Below, one piece after another: positions 1 through 9,469 of a DNA stretch of 64,000 nucleotides. The notes under the pieces were generated by a model, which searched no databases, was not told where the DNA came from, and worked only from the letters and a program-made list of their open reading frames with translations. Numbering within the stretch: the stretch's first letter is position 1; each line of letters begins with the position of its first letter. A program made the translations under genes and the position numbers. This DNA comes from SURF-21 sp964529285 (GTDB lineage Bacteria; Actinomycetota; Geothermincolia; Geothermincolales; RBG-13-55-18): NCBI GenBank assembly GCA_964529285.1, contig CAZGWK010000012.1, positions 1-64,000 of the forward strand, read 5' to 3'.

Positions 1-301
1 CGTAGTACTCCGCGGGCGTTATGTTGTGATAGACGAGCACCTTGCGGTTGCGGCTCTCCAGGAAATAGCGGTAATTGCCGCAATAGATGGAGTAATGGTA
101 GATGAGCAGGTCGTCTTCCTCGCCGGCGAACTCCACGTAGGTATGGTCGTATGAGGCGATGCGCTTGCCGAACTCGTCCATGCCGTTGGCGTAGATATGC
201 GACTCGAAGCCCCATCCCGCCACCAGCCTGTGGATGGCCAGGGCCTGGTTTGACACCGCGTCCCCCGCGTCCATGCGGGGTACGATCTGGTGCACCCTCA
301 C
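1..301 (-). CDS. glycosyltransferase, N-terminal fragment cut by window edge
   Basis: On the minus strand a GTG codon at 299-301 opens a frame that stays open to base 1 (100 codons). The protein begins VRVHQIVPRMDAGDAVSNQA and continues with RLVAGWGFESHIYANG and LLIYHYSIYCGNYRYF. This is the style of N-terminal Rossmann domain found in GT4-type glycosyltransferases of polysaccharide clusters. The GTG overlaps the TGA stop of the upstream glycosyltransferase (GTGA), which implies translational coupling. The C-terminal donor-sugar domain lies outside the window, so the sugar specificity cannot be judged. Confidence 0.7.
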   Translation of the reverse strand, partial: MRVHQIVPRMDAGDAVSNQALAIHRLVAGWGFESHIYANGMDEFGKRIASYDHTYVEFAGEEDDLLIYHYSIYCGNYRYFLESRNRKVLVYHNITPAEYY

Positions 302-1494
302 TTCGCGCTCCTTTCGCCCTCCTCCAGCACGGCGGCGAAATTGCGCTCCACCTCGTCCCAGGAATAAGCGGAGAGGACGTATTCCTTGCCCCTCTCCCCC
401 ATCCTCTCCCGCACCTCCGCGTTGTCCAGCAGGAAGGAGAGCGCCTCGTGGAAGGTGGCATAGTCCCCGAACCACAGCCCTCCGCCGCTTTTTTCCACGT
501 GATAGCGGGTGACGGCGCAGTCCTCGTGCACCAGGCAGGGCAGCCCCGCCAGCCATGCCTCCAGGATCATGATGGAAAAGCTCTCCTTGGTGGAGGGGTG
601 ACAGATGATGCTGGCCGCTGCGTAGGCATCGTGCAGGTCCCGTTCGTCGACGTAACCCACGTCGATCACGCGGTTGCGGAAGGAGAAGGGTATTTCTACC
701 TGGCCGGCGCCGGTGAGCACCAGGCTCACCTCGCGGCCGGTGTTCTCGAGGTAGTTGCAGAAGAAGCGCAGCAGCAGCGGGGTGTTCTTGGCGATCTCCC
801 GCCGCCCGGTATAGAGCACGAAGTCCCCCTCTATGGCGTACTTGTAGCGGAAACGCTCGCCGTTGGCGGTATAGGGCGCGAACCCCATGCCCACCACCCT
901 GCCCGACAGGTCCTCGCCGTAGATATGCCGCGCCAGCTCCATCTCCGGCACGCTGTTGAACATGAGGCCGCGGGCGGAGCGCATGAGCTTCCCGTAGATG
1001 TCGTAGTAGGCATAGGGTTCGTCATGCAGGCAAGGGATGATGTATGACTTCTCCGGGACCTCCAGGACCCCCTGGTATGTGGTCCCGAAGAGATAGGGCG
1101 CAAAGACGAAGGCACGATATTCGCCGCGTTTTTTATCCAGGTAGCTGCGGAGCGCGCCTGAGGTGACAACGCTGCGTATCCAGAACTCCTGGCGGCGGCG
1201 GGATACCTGTTTGCCCTCAAGGATACGCGTCTCCGTCTTGAAAACCTTGCGCGTGTACTTGCGGCTCTCGGTGGGAAAGCGGCGCACGGTGATACCGTGC
1301 AGGGACTCCTCGCCCGCCGCGAAGTGGCTGGTCCAGCTGTAGGGGTCGAGGGCGCACGTTGTGAGCACCTCCACCGGCCATCCCCTGGCGTCCAGCTCCT
1401 CCACCAGCAGGCGGGTGAGTGTCTCTGCCCCTCCCACCACCTGGGTGCCGTACCGCACGGGAACGAAAGCGATGGTCTCCGCGCCGGGGGCCAT
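298..1494 (-). CDS. GT4-family glycosyltransferase
   Basis: This 398-residue protein begins MAPGAETIAFVPVRYGTQVV and then GGAETLTRLLVEEL, a typical GT-B acceptor-side start. In the C-terminal half DFVLYTGRREIAKNTPLLLR and CHPSTKESFSIMILEAWLAG match the donor-binding region of Glycos_transf_1 enzymes (the E-x7-E-like motif). It presumably transfers an activated sugar during assembly of a surface glycan at the cytoplasmic membrane face. The ATG was chosen because it overlaps the TAA of the upstream gene (TAATG) and follows GAGGAGG; a longer open frame upstream lies inside the neighbour in another frame. It is the middle gene of a three-gene coupled run. Substrate unknown. Confidence 0.85.
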   Translation of the reverse strand: MAPGAETIAFVPVRYGTQVVGGAETLTRLLVEELDARGWPVEVLTTCALDPYSWTSHFAAGEESLHGITVRRFPTESRKYTRKVFKTETRILEGKQVSRRRQEFWIRSVVTSGALRSYLDKKRGEYRAFVFAPYLFGTTYQGVLEVPEKSYIIPCLHDEPYAYYDIYGKLMRSARGLMFNSVPEMELARHIYGEDLSGRVVGMGFAPYTANGERFRYKYAIEGDFVLYTGRREIAKNTPLLLRFFCNYLENTGREVSLVLTGAGQVEIPFSFRNRVIDVGYVDERDLHDAYAAASIICHPSTKESFSIMILEAWLAGLPCLVHEDCAVTRYHVEKSGGGLWFGDYATFHEALSFLLDNAEVRERMGERGKEYVLSAYSWDEVERNFAAVLEEGERSAK

Positions 1495-2615
1495 TACCTC
1501 CTCGCCTCCAGGAGATAACGGCGCGGGGCAAAGAGCAGCTCCGACAGGTCGCCGCTTTCCAGGCCGGCGGCTCCCAGCTTCTTCTTCCACGCCTTCTTCT
1601 CCTGCGGGGTGAACTCTCCGGCGAGGGTGAGCGCGACCTCCCGGAAACCGGCGCGCGCGAAGAGGCCCTGCAGGGTCTCGGGGTGTACCAGCCGCAGCAG
1701 GGTTGGGTCGGCGAAAGCTTCCTCCACGCCCAGCACGGAGCGGGGATGGTGGTTCAGGGCTACCACCGTTCCGCCTTTCTCCAGGCGGTCGGCCAGGGAG
1801 GTGACCATCCACAGCAGCTCACTGGAGTCTCCCCACTCGCCCAGGTCGCGCACGAAGACCGCCCGCAGCGACTCCATGGGCTGGGCTTCCAGGAAATCGA
1901 GGGGACGGGCGGCGAGCACCTTGAGGTCGCGGTCCTGCCCCATCTTCACCAGGCGCGCGTCCTCCTCCACGCCCAGGGCTTTTCTGCCCTCACCGGCGGC
2001 CGCGGCCAGGAAATCCCCCGTCCCGCTGTAGAGATGGACTATGGGCAGATCCTCGGGGAAACGGCGCGCCGCCTCCCTGAGCAGGTCCGTATCCTCGCTC
2101 GCGAAACCCATTTCCACCCAGGCCGTGTAGCGGTCGAGGCCTCCATGAAAGGAGCGCTCGCGCTCCCTCTTTATCATCTCCAGGAAGGTCTCCATGGAGC
2201 GCAGACACTGCGCGTTGAACTCCCTCTGCTTGGCGAAAAGGGCGTCCATGTAAGGGGTCATGAAGCGGCGGATGGCCTTCTTGGTTACCAGGATGAAAGG
2301 ACCCAGCGGTGAGCGGCGCGCCCCTATGGGATAGTGGCTGGTCACCTCGGCGTACTGCCTGGCGAGTTGGTTGAGGAAGATGAGCTCGTGCAGGGGGTCG
2401 AGGCTCACTTCGGCCTCGCCTCCTCCAGTACGCTCCTCCTCCAGCTCCAGCAGGGGGAGATCGCGGTAGACTCCCTCGGCGCGACGCTCGGCGACGCGCT
2501 GTTCGATGCGCTTCATGATGGCATCGACGTCCAGCCCCTCCAGCTCCAGCGACAGGTTATCGCTCACCTCAGGAGAGACACCGGCCTCGTTCGCGATGGT
2601 CTCCTCGTCACTCAT
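1494..2615 (-). CDS. SAM-dependent methyltransferase-like protein of polysaccharide cluster
   Basis: This 373-residue soluble protein has an acidic, helix-rich N-terminal half (about residues 1-170, with a basic helical stretch around FLEMIKRERERSF). A Rossmann-like segment follows, with HLYSGTGDFLAAAAGEG near residue 195, an acidic partner in ALGVEEDARL, and LRAVFVRDLGEWGD. This resembles class I methyltransferases attached to O-antigen or exopolysaccharide clusters. The start ATG follows GAGAGGTG. The gene overlaps the downstream glycosyltransferase by one base. The methyltransferase call rests on the single GxG-like loop and on context, so an uncharacterised glycan-modifying protein is possible. 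Confidence 0.55.
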   Translation of the reverse strand: MSDEETIANEAGVSPEVSDNLSLELEGLDVDAIMKRIEQRVAERRAEGVYRDLPLLELEEERTGGGEAEVSLDPLHELIFLNQLARQYAEVTSHYPIGARRSPLGPFILVTKKAIRRFMTPYMDALFAKQREFNAQCLRSMETFLEMIKRERERSFHGGLDRYTAWVEMGFASEDTDLLREAARRFPEDLPIVHLYSGTGDFLAAAAGEGRKALGVEEDARLVKMGQDRDLKVLAARPLDFLEAQPMESLRAVFVRDLGEWGDSSELLWMVTSLADRLEKGGTVVALNHHPRSVLGVEEAFADPTLLRLVHPETLQGLFARAGFREVALTLAGEFTPQEKKAWKKKLGAAGLESGDLSELLFAPRRYLLEARR

Positions 2616-2725
2616 AGCACCTCTCCACCTCTTTCCTTTCCAAGCGCCGCGATTCCCAAACAGGTTTTCGCTCGCGGCCCCACGTATCCCTGCCGAAGCA
2701 ACCTGTCCTCTCATTAATACCGAGC

Positions 2726-2842
2726 TTGGGTGGCGTCGAGCCAGGGCGGGACTAGCCCTGTGGGGTAAGGTGTTGCATTTTCGCCATCCGACGTTTCGCA
2801 TCTGATGGAGCTATGAGGCAAAAATGTCAAGACCTGACCCCA
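2726..2842 (-). repeat. long class-C repeat (left copy)
   Basis: This element contains GGGCGGGACTAGCCC, TGGGGTAAGGTGTTGC and, about 50 bases later, TGTCAAGACCTGACCCC. The same blocks recur inverted at 7825-7920. The two copies therefore bracket the Wzt/Wzm and SpoIID genes. Read on the minus strand, the GGGGTCAGGTCTTGACAT end lies just 3' of wzt. Confidence 0.7.
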
Positions 2843-2866
2843 TCCACCATTACTCGAGACCAACGC

Positions 2867-4075
2867 CTACTCCTCAGCCATGTCGATATCGCACTTCATG
2901 GCGAGGAAGCCTTCTTCCATGCCCGGGGAATGCACTTCGAAGTAGAAGAGCTTGTCCAGCCAGTGATAGTTCGTCATCCCGTCCCGGGTATGGACGGCGA
3001 CGGAGACGTAATACCTGCCGTCGAGCATGGCCAGGGAGAATATGTTGAAGTCCATCCTCCCCCTGCCCTCCACCCGCTCTATATCCATGCCGCGCAGGCG
3101 CGTATTGGTGCCGTAGACCATGAAACCCATCTGGTCGTAGAATCCGAATCCGAAAACGGGGTCTTCCACGGGCTTCTTCGCCTCGTAATGTATGCGCACG
3201 GTCATATGATCTCCGGTCTCGAACTCCACTTTCTCCTCGCCTTCGCCGCCTGTGATCTCCACCTTACGGATGATTATCTCCTTGGTCCCGAATTCGCTCC
3301 CCTCCGGCCGCATGCGCATTCTCTCGTGGTAGCGCTCGGTGACGTCGCGGGGGTCTCCGAGCATCTTCTCCACGCCCTTCTCCAGCCACAGCACCCGGTC
3401 GCAGATGGAGGCCGCGATGTTCGCCTCGTGGGTCACCAGCACTATGGTCTTTCCCGCCTGCTGCATGCGGGCGATGCGGTTGAGGCACTTGGTCTGGAAG
3501 GCCTCGTCCCCGACCGCCAGCACCTCGTCTATGAGCAGGATGTCCGGATTGAGGTTGATGGCGATGGAGAACCCCAGGCGCACGTACATGCCCGAGGAGT
3601 AGTTCTTCACCTGGTTATCTATAAAGCGGCCCAGCTCGGAGAATTCGATGATATCGTCGATAAGGCCTTCCAGGTCCCGGCGCTTGAAGCCCAGTATGGA
3701 TGCGTTGAGGTAGATGTTCTCCCTCCCGGTGAGGTCGGGGTGGAAACCCGCCCCCAGTTCCAGCAGGGCCGCGATGCTGCCGTGGGTACTTATACTGCCT
3801 TCGTTGGGGCTCATGATGCGGGTCATCATGCGCAGGAGGGTGGACTTGCCCGAGCCGTTGGGGCCGATGATGCCCAGGGTCTCACCCCTGTACACGGTCA
3901 GGTCCACCCCCTTGAGGGCCCAGAAGAGATCGTACCCCCTTTTGCGGAAATTGATTATCCTCTCCTTGAGGGTGTAATTGACGTCGTGGTAGAGGCGGAA
4001 GCTCTTGCTCACCCCCTCCAGCTCGATGGCGGGGATCTCGGACGTGACCCTGGTGCCTATCTCCCTTTTTTGCAT
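2867..4075 (-). CDS. polysaccharide ABC exporter ATPase (Wzt/TagH type)
   Basis: This 402-residue ATPase powers export of a lipid-linked polysaccharide across the inner membrane. Its Walker A is GIIGPNGSGKSTLLRMM, the signature is NYSSGMYVRLGFSIAI, and Walker B is DILLIDEVLAVGDEAF; the VGDEAF form is typical of the Wzt/TagH subfamily. An added domain of about 150 residues (from about residue 250) carries VEFETGDHMTVRIHYEAKKP and FGFGFYDQMGFMVYGTNT. This matches the Wzt C-terminal carbohydrate-recognition domain that selects the terminated glycan. The gene directly follows its permease (stop and start share a base). The repeat at 2726-2842 lies just beyond its stop. Confidence 0.9.
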   Translation of the reverse strand: MQKREIGTRVTSEIPAIELEGVSKSFRLYHDVNYTLKERIINFRKRGYDLFWALKGVDLTVYRGETLGIIGPNGSGKSTLLRMMTRIMSPNEGSISTHGSIAALLELGAGFHPDLTGRENIYLNASILGFKRRDLEGLIDDIIEFSELGRFIDNQVKNYSSGMYVRLGFSIAINLNPDILLIDEVLAVGDEAFQTKCLNRIARMQQAGKTIVLVTHEANIAASICDRVLWLEKGVEKMLGDPRDVTERYHERMRMRPEGSEFGTKEIIIRKVEITGGEGEEKVEFETGDHMTVRIHYEAKKPVEDPVFGFGFYDQMGFMVYGTNTRLRGMDIERVEGRGRMDFNIFSLAMLDGRYYVSVAVHTRDGMTNYHWLDKLFYFEVHSPGMEEGFLAMKCDIDMAEE

Positions 4076-4893
4076 CAGATGAACTCCGCGAACTTCCCTT
4101 CCGTGCGGCAGAAGACTTTATAGCCGGCGACGAGAAGGAATACGGACAGGGCACTGGTGTAGATAAACCCCTGGGCGGAAAAGTAGTAAGCCGCGCCCCC
4201 GTTGACGGGAGAGTTGTATACGATGCGCTGCCACATGAGGACGATATGGACCATGGGGTTGAGCATATACAACCTCTCCGCCCAGCCTGGAAGGGTGTTC
4301 TGGATGAGGGATATGGGATAGACGATGGGAGTCAGCCAGAACCAGGCCTGGAGCAAGATATCGGTAAAATGCTGTACGTCGCGGAAAAAGACGTTCAGGG
4401 ACCCCAGCAGCAGGGTCAGGCCGGCGATGAACATCGCCTCCAGTATCATGAGCAAGGGAAATATGAATATCCACGGTGTAAGCGGGATCCTGAAAGCGAG
4501 CAGGAAGATAATGAGCATGATCTCCTGCAAGACGAAGTGAAAGGAGGCGGAACCCAGATAAGACAGGGGTAGTACCTCGCGGGGGAAATAGACCTTCTTT
4601 ACCAGGTCGCCGTTGGTGATTATGGAACTTACCCCCTGGGTAAGGGTGGTCTGCAGGTAGGTCCAGGGCAGGATCCCCGCCATGAGGTAGAAGGCGTAAA
4701 ACTCCATGCCCTCGGCGCGCATCTTGAAGATGACGCCGAAGGCCACGTAGAAGACCAAGAGCATCATCAGCGGCGTGACCAGGGACCAGATGAAACCGAG
4801 GAAGGAGTTCTTGTATTTCACCTTCACCTCTTTGCGGGTGAGGTTGAACAGGAGCTCGCGGTATTCTAAGAGGCGCTTAAGGTTCTCTTTCAT
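4075..4893 (-). CDS. polysaccharide ABC exporter permease (Wzm/TagG type)
   Basis: This 272-residue ABC-2 permease has about six predicted membrane segments, among them LVTPLMMLLVFYVAFGVIF, IFIFPLLMILEAMFIAGLTL and ILLQAWFWLTPIVYPISLI. The cytosolic start MKENLKRLLEYRELLFNLTR and KVKYKNSFLGFIWSLV are hallmarks of Wzm/TagG permeases, as is the conserved PxxY segment before the last loops. It forms the channel with the adjacent ATPase. It is the first gene of the pair. The 259 bases upstream hold no gene; they contain a direct GTCCCGCGGATT duplication near 5020. Confidence 0.9.
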   Translation of the reverse strand: MKENLKRLLEYRELLFNLTRKEVKVKYKNSFLGFIWSLVTPLMMLLVFYVAFGVIFKMRAEGMEFYAFYLMAGILPWTYLQTTLTQGVSSIITNGDLVKKVYFPREVLPLSYLGSASFHFVLQEIMLIIFLLAFRIPLTPWIFIFPLLMILEAMFIAGLTLLLGSLNVFFRDVQHFTDILLQAWFWLTPIVYPISLIQNTLPGWAERLYMLNPMVHIVLMWQRIVYNSPVNGGAAYYFSAQGFIYTSALSVFLLVAGYKVFCRTEGKFAEFI

Positions 4894-5152
4894 ACCTAAA
4901 GAAGTTAATCCACGACTGCCCTAAAAGCAAATAGGGCTGTCTGCGCTCCCGCCAGCCCGGGGAACTACCAGGTCGGCCGCAGCGGAGCGCGCAAGTGCAG
5001 ATGCGGTCTCCTCTGTATGTCCCGCGGATTGTCCCGCGGATTGCGCGCGGAGCGAGGCCGCTACCTGGAGGCTCCGGGCCGGAAAAGCACGCGAGGGCCG
5101 CTGCCCCGGGCTCGGGAACGACGCATGGAGGCTCGGGCCGCTGCAAGAACGC

Positions 5153-7785
5153 TTAAGAGCCGGTGTAGCCTTCGGCGAAGTACCAGGTGGTCGAGGTCTG
5201 CGGCACCCCCAGTGCGGCGTGCCCGCCGCGACGGCCGAAGTAGTCGAAATACATGGCCCGCTCCACCACGATACCCTTCCCCCCGGTCTCCTCCACCACC
5301 ACCGAGACCTCGTCGGCGGGCAGGTACTCGTCGACTTTAATGGTGCAGCGGGATGCCGGGGCCATGTCGCGGAAGATCTCCGTGGCGAGACCGGCCTGGG
5401 TGAGAAAAGAGACCCTCACCCGCACGGGCTCATCACCTGCGTTTCCTATCAGCACGTATTCATCGAAGTCCCCGGCGGTGTAGCCCTCCGCCAGGTACCA
5501 CCGTGGCTGCGCCGCGGGAGCCCCCAGGGAGCATGACCCGCCCTGCCTGCCCGCATAGTCGAAGTACATGGCCCGCTCGGCCACCACCGCGGTGTCGCTC
5601 TCCACGCGCACCGCCACCTCGGAGTCCTGAAGGTGGTCGTCCACGTGCAGGGTGTAGCGTGAATGCGGCGCGACCTCCACCTCCACCGTCTTGCCCGCGC
5701 CCCCTCCGGGTACCAGGAGGTCGAAGCGCACCGCGGCAGGCTGGCCCGAGGGATTGCCCACCAGTACCCAGGTATCGAAATCGCCGGCGGTATATCCCTC
5801 CGCGAAGAGCCATTCACGCGATAGCTGCGTCGCCCCCAGCGAGGCGTGGCCCCCCTTTCTGCCCCAGCTCTCGAAGTACATGGACCTCTCGACTACCACG
5901 GGCCTGTCCGCATTCACCCTGGCCGAGAGGGAACAGGCCGAAAACCCGTCCACCTCGTCAACATTCAAGGTGGAGCGAGCAGCGGCCGGCACGTCCATCT
6001 CAACCCTGCCGGTATGGCCGTCCTCGCGCAGGAGATCGCAGACCACGTGCGCGGGCTCGTTACCCGGGTTGAAGACCAGTATCCAGGTATCGAAGGACTG
6101 GTCGGTGTAGCCCTCCGCCAGGTACCAGTCCGTGGTGGCGGCCGCCGCGCCGTGCTCGCAGGAACCTCCGGCGTTCTCGCCGCGGTAGTCGAAATACATG
6201 GCCCGCTCTGCCACGACGCCTCCGTCGCTAACCACCTGGGCCGAGACGTCCTCGCTGGAAAAATACTCGTCCACGTGGACCGTACGGCGCGTGCCGGGAG
6301 CCAGCGCCACGTCCACCTGTTTTTCGCTCCCGTCATCGGCGTGCAGCTTCACCTGCGCCGTGACGTTTTCCACGCCGGGGTTGGCGAGCAGGATGTATTC
6401 GTCGAAGTTGTCGGCGGGCTGCAGGTTGGGCGCGTTTACCATGGCGCTGCGCAGGTTGAAGTAACCGCGCAGCTGCTCTCCCGTGACGCGCACCGTCCCC
6501 GCGCTCCCCGTGAAGGTCGCGTAGCGCACCCTGCCGCTGGGGGTGCGGTCCGAGAGGTCCATGCCGTAGAGCGTCCCCACGTAAGTGCTGGAGCGGCAAT
6601 TGAGGCGCGCCTCCATCTGCTCCCGCGTATACGTCACCTCCCAGTAGGCGTAATGGTTATCCTCTCCCATGCACCAGGGGTCGGGGACCCCCCGCAGGTA
6701 GGGCACCGGCGAGCCGAACCACACGTCCTCGTTGTTGTCGGTATGGCCGCCGCAGGATGCCGAATAAAAACACTGCGCCACCTGGCCGCCGTAGGTGAGG
6801 GCCTGTCCCGCCGTCCCGTCCACCGCCAGCGCCCAGTTCGCGTCCTTCTCCTGGTCGTAGCCGAGGTAGTACTGGCAGTGGGTCTCGTCGCAGATGTCGA
6901 AGTTCGACGAGGCGTGCTTGCCCATGGAGCGCACGGCGTAGGAGCGGGCCGCCACTACCTGCGCCTTCAACGACTCGTGCGGCCAGCTCCCCGGGACCTC
7001 CGCGATGCCCTTGAGGTAGGTCTCGAACCAGCTGATGAGGATGGCACGCAGGGCATAGGGACTGGAGGACCCGTAGAGATTGAGCTCCAGGGGCGTGTAT
7101 GCCGAGAGGTGGCTCACGCGGTGGTTCTTGTTCTGCGGCAGCCGCAGCACGTCGCCGTCGGCCGATCCCTTGACGTACAGGGGATCGTATATCCCCCCGT
7201 AGCTGGTGTCGTTTACGCAGGTCCCATCCGGCCGCACGATGAAAAATCGCCCCTGCGCGTCGGCGGCCACCGTCCAGGTCCCGCCCGGCGTCACCACCGC
7301 GCCTGGTATGTCACCGCCCGAGGTATGGAAGGTGAAGGAACCCGAGTCGGCCTCCAGGTAGATAACGGACTGGCCCTCCGTGAGCCCCACCCGGATGGAT
7401 GCCGGGCAGTCCCAACCGCTCACCTGCGTCCCCTGGTAGTAGTAGGTGAGGATCTGGCTATAGTCGAATCCCGCTGCGGCCATGCCCCGCGCGCCCTCCT
7501 GACACATGCCGACGCCGTGCCCCCAGCCGGAGCCCTGGAACGTATAGCTCTCCTGCAGGGCCAGCGCCTCGCCGGCTCCGAGAGGAAGGAGGAGAAGGAN
7601 NNNNNNNNNNNNNNNNNNNNNNNNNNNNNNNNNNNNNNNNNNNNNNNNNNNNNNNNNNNNNNNNNNNNNNNNNNNNNNNNNNNNNNNNNNNNNNNNNNNT
7701 AGCTCTCCTGCAGGGCCAGCGCCTCGCCGGCTCCGAGAGGAAGGAGGAGAAGGACTGCAAGGAGGGTCACTAATATAGTTTTCAT
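5153..7785 (-). CDS. secreted SpoIID/LytB-domain protein with C-terminal WYxAEGYT repeats
   Basis: The gene starts at ATG 7785 with a signal peptide (MKTILVTLLAVLLLLPLGAG, then EALA) and crosses an N gap that is almost certainly spurious. The SpoIID/LytB core follows: GSGWGHGVGMCQEGARGMAA, LKGIAEVPGSWPHESLKAQV, VAARSYAVRSM, ASCGGHTDNNEDVW and VPYLRGVPDPW. Family members are peptidoglycan glycan-strand enzymes or amidase enhancers. From about residue 410 four repeats of about 100 residues carry W-[YL]-x-A-E-G-Y-T and ER[AS]MYF motifs. The protein ends only about ten residues into a fifth repeat. Probable role: exported cell-wall remodelling. The repeats are shared with two other exported proteins in this window. 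Confidence 0.85.
7600..7699. other. 100-N assembly gap, probably spurious
   Basis: The 55 bases before the gap (7545-7599) are repeated exactly after it (7700-7754). Collapsing the two copies joins signal peptide and SpoIID domain in one frame (…ALALQES followed by YTFQGSGWGHG). The gap is therefore most likely an unmerged contig overlap with no missing sequence. Confidence 0.85.
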
Positions 7786-7824
7786 ATCTCACTAACCAAA
7801 CCTTTGTCTTACGCAATGGGGGTT

Positions 7825-7920
7825 GGGGTCAGGTCTTGACATCTCGCGCCTGCGGCGCGAAACGCAACACCTTACCCCACGGGGCTAATCCCGCCCCGGC
7901 TCTCGCTACCACACCTTAGG
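7825..7920 (+). repeat. long class-C repeat (right, inverted copy)
   Basis: Begins with GGGGTCAGGTCTTGACAT and ends with GCAACACCTTACCCCACGGG and GCTAATCCCGCCCCGGCTC. This is the reverse complement of the blocks at 2726-2842, with a different short spacer. Confidence 0.7.
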
Positions 7921-7933
7921 TTATAAGTACTAC

Positions 7934-9382
7934 CTATTTTTCTTTGGACGCCTCCCATAAGTAGTCCAGTTCCTCCAGCGTCAAGTCGTCCATGCTGCGC
8001 CCGCCCGCGCCGCATTTCTCCTCCATGTCCCGGAAACGCCGCTCGAATTTGCGCGCCGATCTGCGCAAGGCTATCTCCGGGTCCACCTTGAAGTGGCGGC
8101 ATACGTTCACCAGGGTGAAGATCATGTCTCCCAGCTCTTCCTCCAGGTCCCCTTCTCCGCAGCGCAGCACATCCTCGATCTCCCGCAGCTCCTCCTCGAG
8201 CTTGGGAAGGACGTCTTCCGCCTCCTCCCAGTCGAAGCCCACGCGGGCCGCTCGCGTCTGCAGTTTGAAGGCGTAGAGCAAGGCGGGCAGACCCTCGGCC
8301 AGGCCGTCCAGCACGGAAGGCTCGCCCCTTTCCTCTGCTTTAATACGTTCCCACCTGGCGATGACCTGCTCGGGGGTGTCCAGCTTCACGTCTCCGAATA
8401 CATGCGGGTGGCGGCGCAGCAGCTTGGCCGTTATGGAGTGCAGGGAATCCCTTACGTCGAACGTCCCTTCCTCGGACCCGATCTGGCCGTGCAGCACCAC
8501 CTGCAGCAGGAGGTCGCCCAGCTCCTCCGCAAGGTGGTCCAAGTCCCGGTGGTGGATGGCGTCCACCGCCTCGTGGGCCTCCTCCACCATGTGCCGGGCG
8601 AGCGACTCGTGCGTCTGCTTGCGGTCCCACGGGCATCCCCCCGGTGCCCTCAGCCGTGCCACGATATCCAGCAGGCGCTGGAAATCGAAAATCTCTTCTT
8701 CTGCGAGGGGGGGCAGGAATATAGTGGTCAGATGGTCGAAGCGCTCCCCCCGGTCCAGTTCCTCCAGGGGGACCTCCTCCACCTTTGCATGCGGCATTCC
8801 CGCCGCTCGCACCACCCGCGCGCTATGGGAGGGGGGATAGAGCTCGAGCAGCACGAGTTTCACTTCGGAGGCCTTGAGGCGCGAGTCCACCTGGGACAGC
8901 ATGGTATCCACCCGCGGGTCGAGCATGCCGTAACCTCTCTCCAGCAGGCGGTCGGCGTCGAGCAGGAGCATGCCCTCCACGGCATCCCTTCCGAGCGCGC
9001 CGAGTACGGCAGCGAAGAAACTGACCGCCCCGCGGATGCGCAGCTCCACTTCCTCTTCAAGGAGGAGCTGTACCGTCCGCTCCGCCAGCAGGGCGAACCC
9101 TGGAACGGCATAATACGCCTCTCCCTTGTCCCGTGCCTCCTCCACTACCTCCGCGACGATGGAAGGGTATACCTCGTCCATGGACGCGCCCTCTTCGTAG
9201 TGGCGGTCCATGAAACGCATGCGCACGCCCCTCTCCCTAAGCTCGTCTATACAGGGGTGGCGGGAGGTGCGCACCAGCACCTCGCCTGCCTCCTCCAGGA
9301 GGCGCATGGTCTCCAGGGTGATGAGCCCCGCGGGCCCGGGGCCCAATCCCAACACGTGCACGACCGGCCTGGCCTCGTCCAT
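7934..9382 (-). CDS. mazG: YabN-type protein: tetrapyrrole methylase-like domain fused to MazG
   Basis: Two domains are visible. Residues about 1-210 form a tetrapyrrole/corrin methylase-like domain (VHVLGLGPGPAGLITLETMR). From about residue 225 there is a MazG NTP pyrophosphohydrolase domain: LRAPGGCPWDRKQTHESLAR, HMVEEAHEAVDAI and EELGDLLLQVVLHGQI. A second MazG helix pair follows (EEELGDMIFTLVNVCRHFKVD). MazG hydrolyses non-canonical or regulatory NTPs to NMP and PPi; the EExxE/ExxD metal ligands are intact. I place the start at ATG 9382, preceded by GGAGAGTTGCTG, rather than at an ATG 36 bases upstream that lacks a ribosome site. The same fusion lies downstream of mfd in Bacillus (yabN). 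Confidence 0.9.
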   Translation of the reverse strand: MDEARPVVHVLGLGPGPAGLITLETMRLLEEAGEVLVRTSRHPCIDELRERGVRMRFMDRHYEEGASMDEVYPSIVAEVVEEARDKGEAYYAVPGFALLAERTVQLLLEEEVELRIRGAVSFFAAVLGALGRDAVEGMLLLDADRLLERGYGMLDPRVDTMLSQVDSRLKASEVKLVLLELYPPSHSARVVRAAGMPHAKVEEVPLEELDRGERFDHLTTIFLPPLAEEEIFDFQRLLDIVARLRAPGGCPWDRKQTHESLARHMVEEAHEAVDAIHHRDLDHLAEELGDLLLQVVLHGQIGSEEGTFDVRDSLHSITAKLLRRHPHVFGDVKLDTPEQVIARWERIKAEERGEPSVLDGLAEGLPALLYAFKLQTRAARVGFDWEEAEDVLPKLEEELREIEDVLRCGEGDLEEELGDMIFTLVNVCRHFKVDPEIALRRSARKFERRFRDMEEKCGAGGRSMDDLTLEELDYLWEASKEK

Positions 9383-9440
9383 CAGCAACTCTCCGCTTGG
9401 TATTCCAACTTCCCTCATTCTAGCAGCCAGGTCAGGCTTT

Positions 9441-9463
9441 GGGGTCAGGTCTCAAATGTTGAC
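9441..9463 (+). repeat. class-C half-site GGGGTCAGGTCTCAAATGTT
   Basis: Single copy of the end sequence that forms the inverted ends of the 24836-24920 element. It lies 58 bases 5' of mazG. Confidence 0.7.
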
Positions 9464-9469
9464 ATTCTG

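Noticed and set aside
4877..5146. Minus-strand 89-codon open frame upstream of wzm
   Set aside because: Overlaps the wzm start, is Arg/Pro/Cys-rich as expected from high-GC noise, has no ribosome site, and no RNA gene structure was found in it.
4900..5150. SRP RNA or other structural RNA upstream of wzm
   Set aside because: An ACCAGGTC stretch recalls the SRP core, but the GGAAGG/AGCAGC tetraloop region and terminator are absent.
5846..7702. Long plus-strand open frame antisense to the SpoIID gene
   Set aside because: His/Val/Gly-rich shadow of the repeat-coding strand; the minus-strand frame has signal peptide, conserved motifs and domain repeats.
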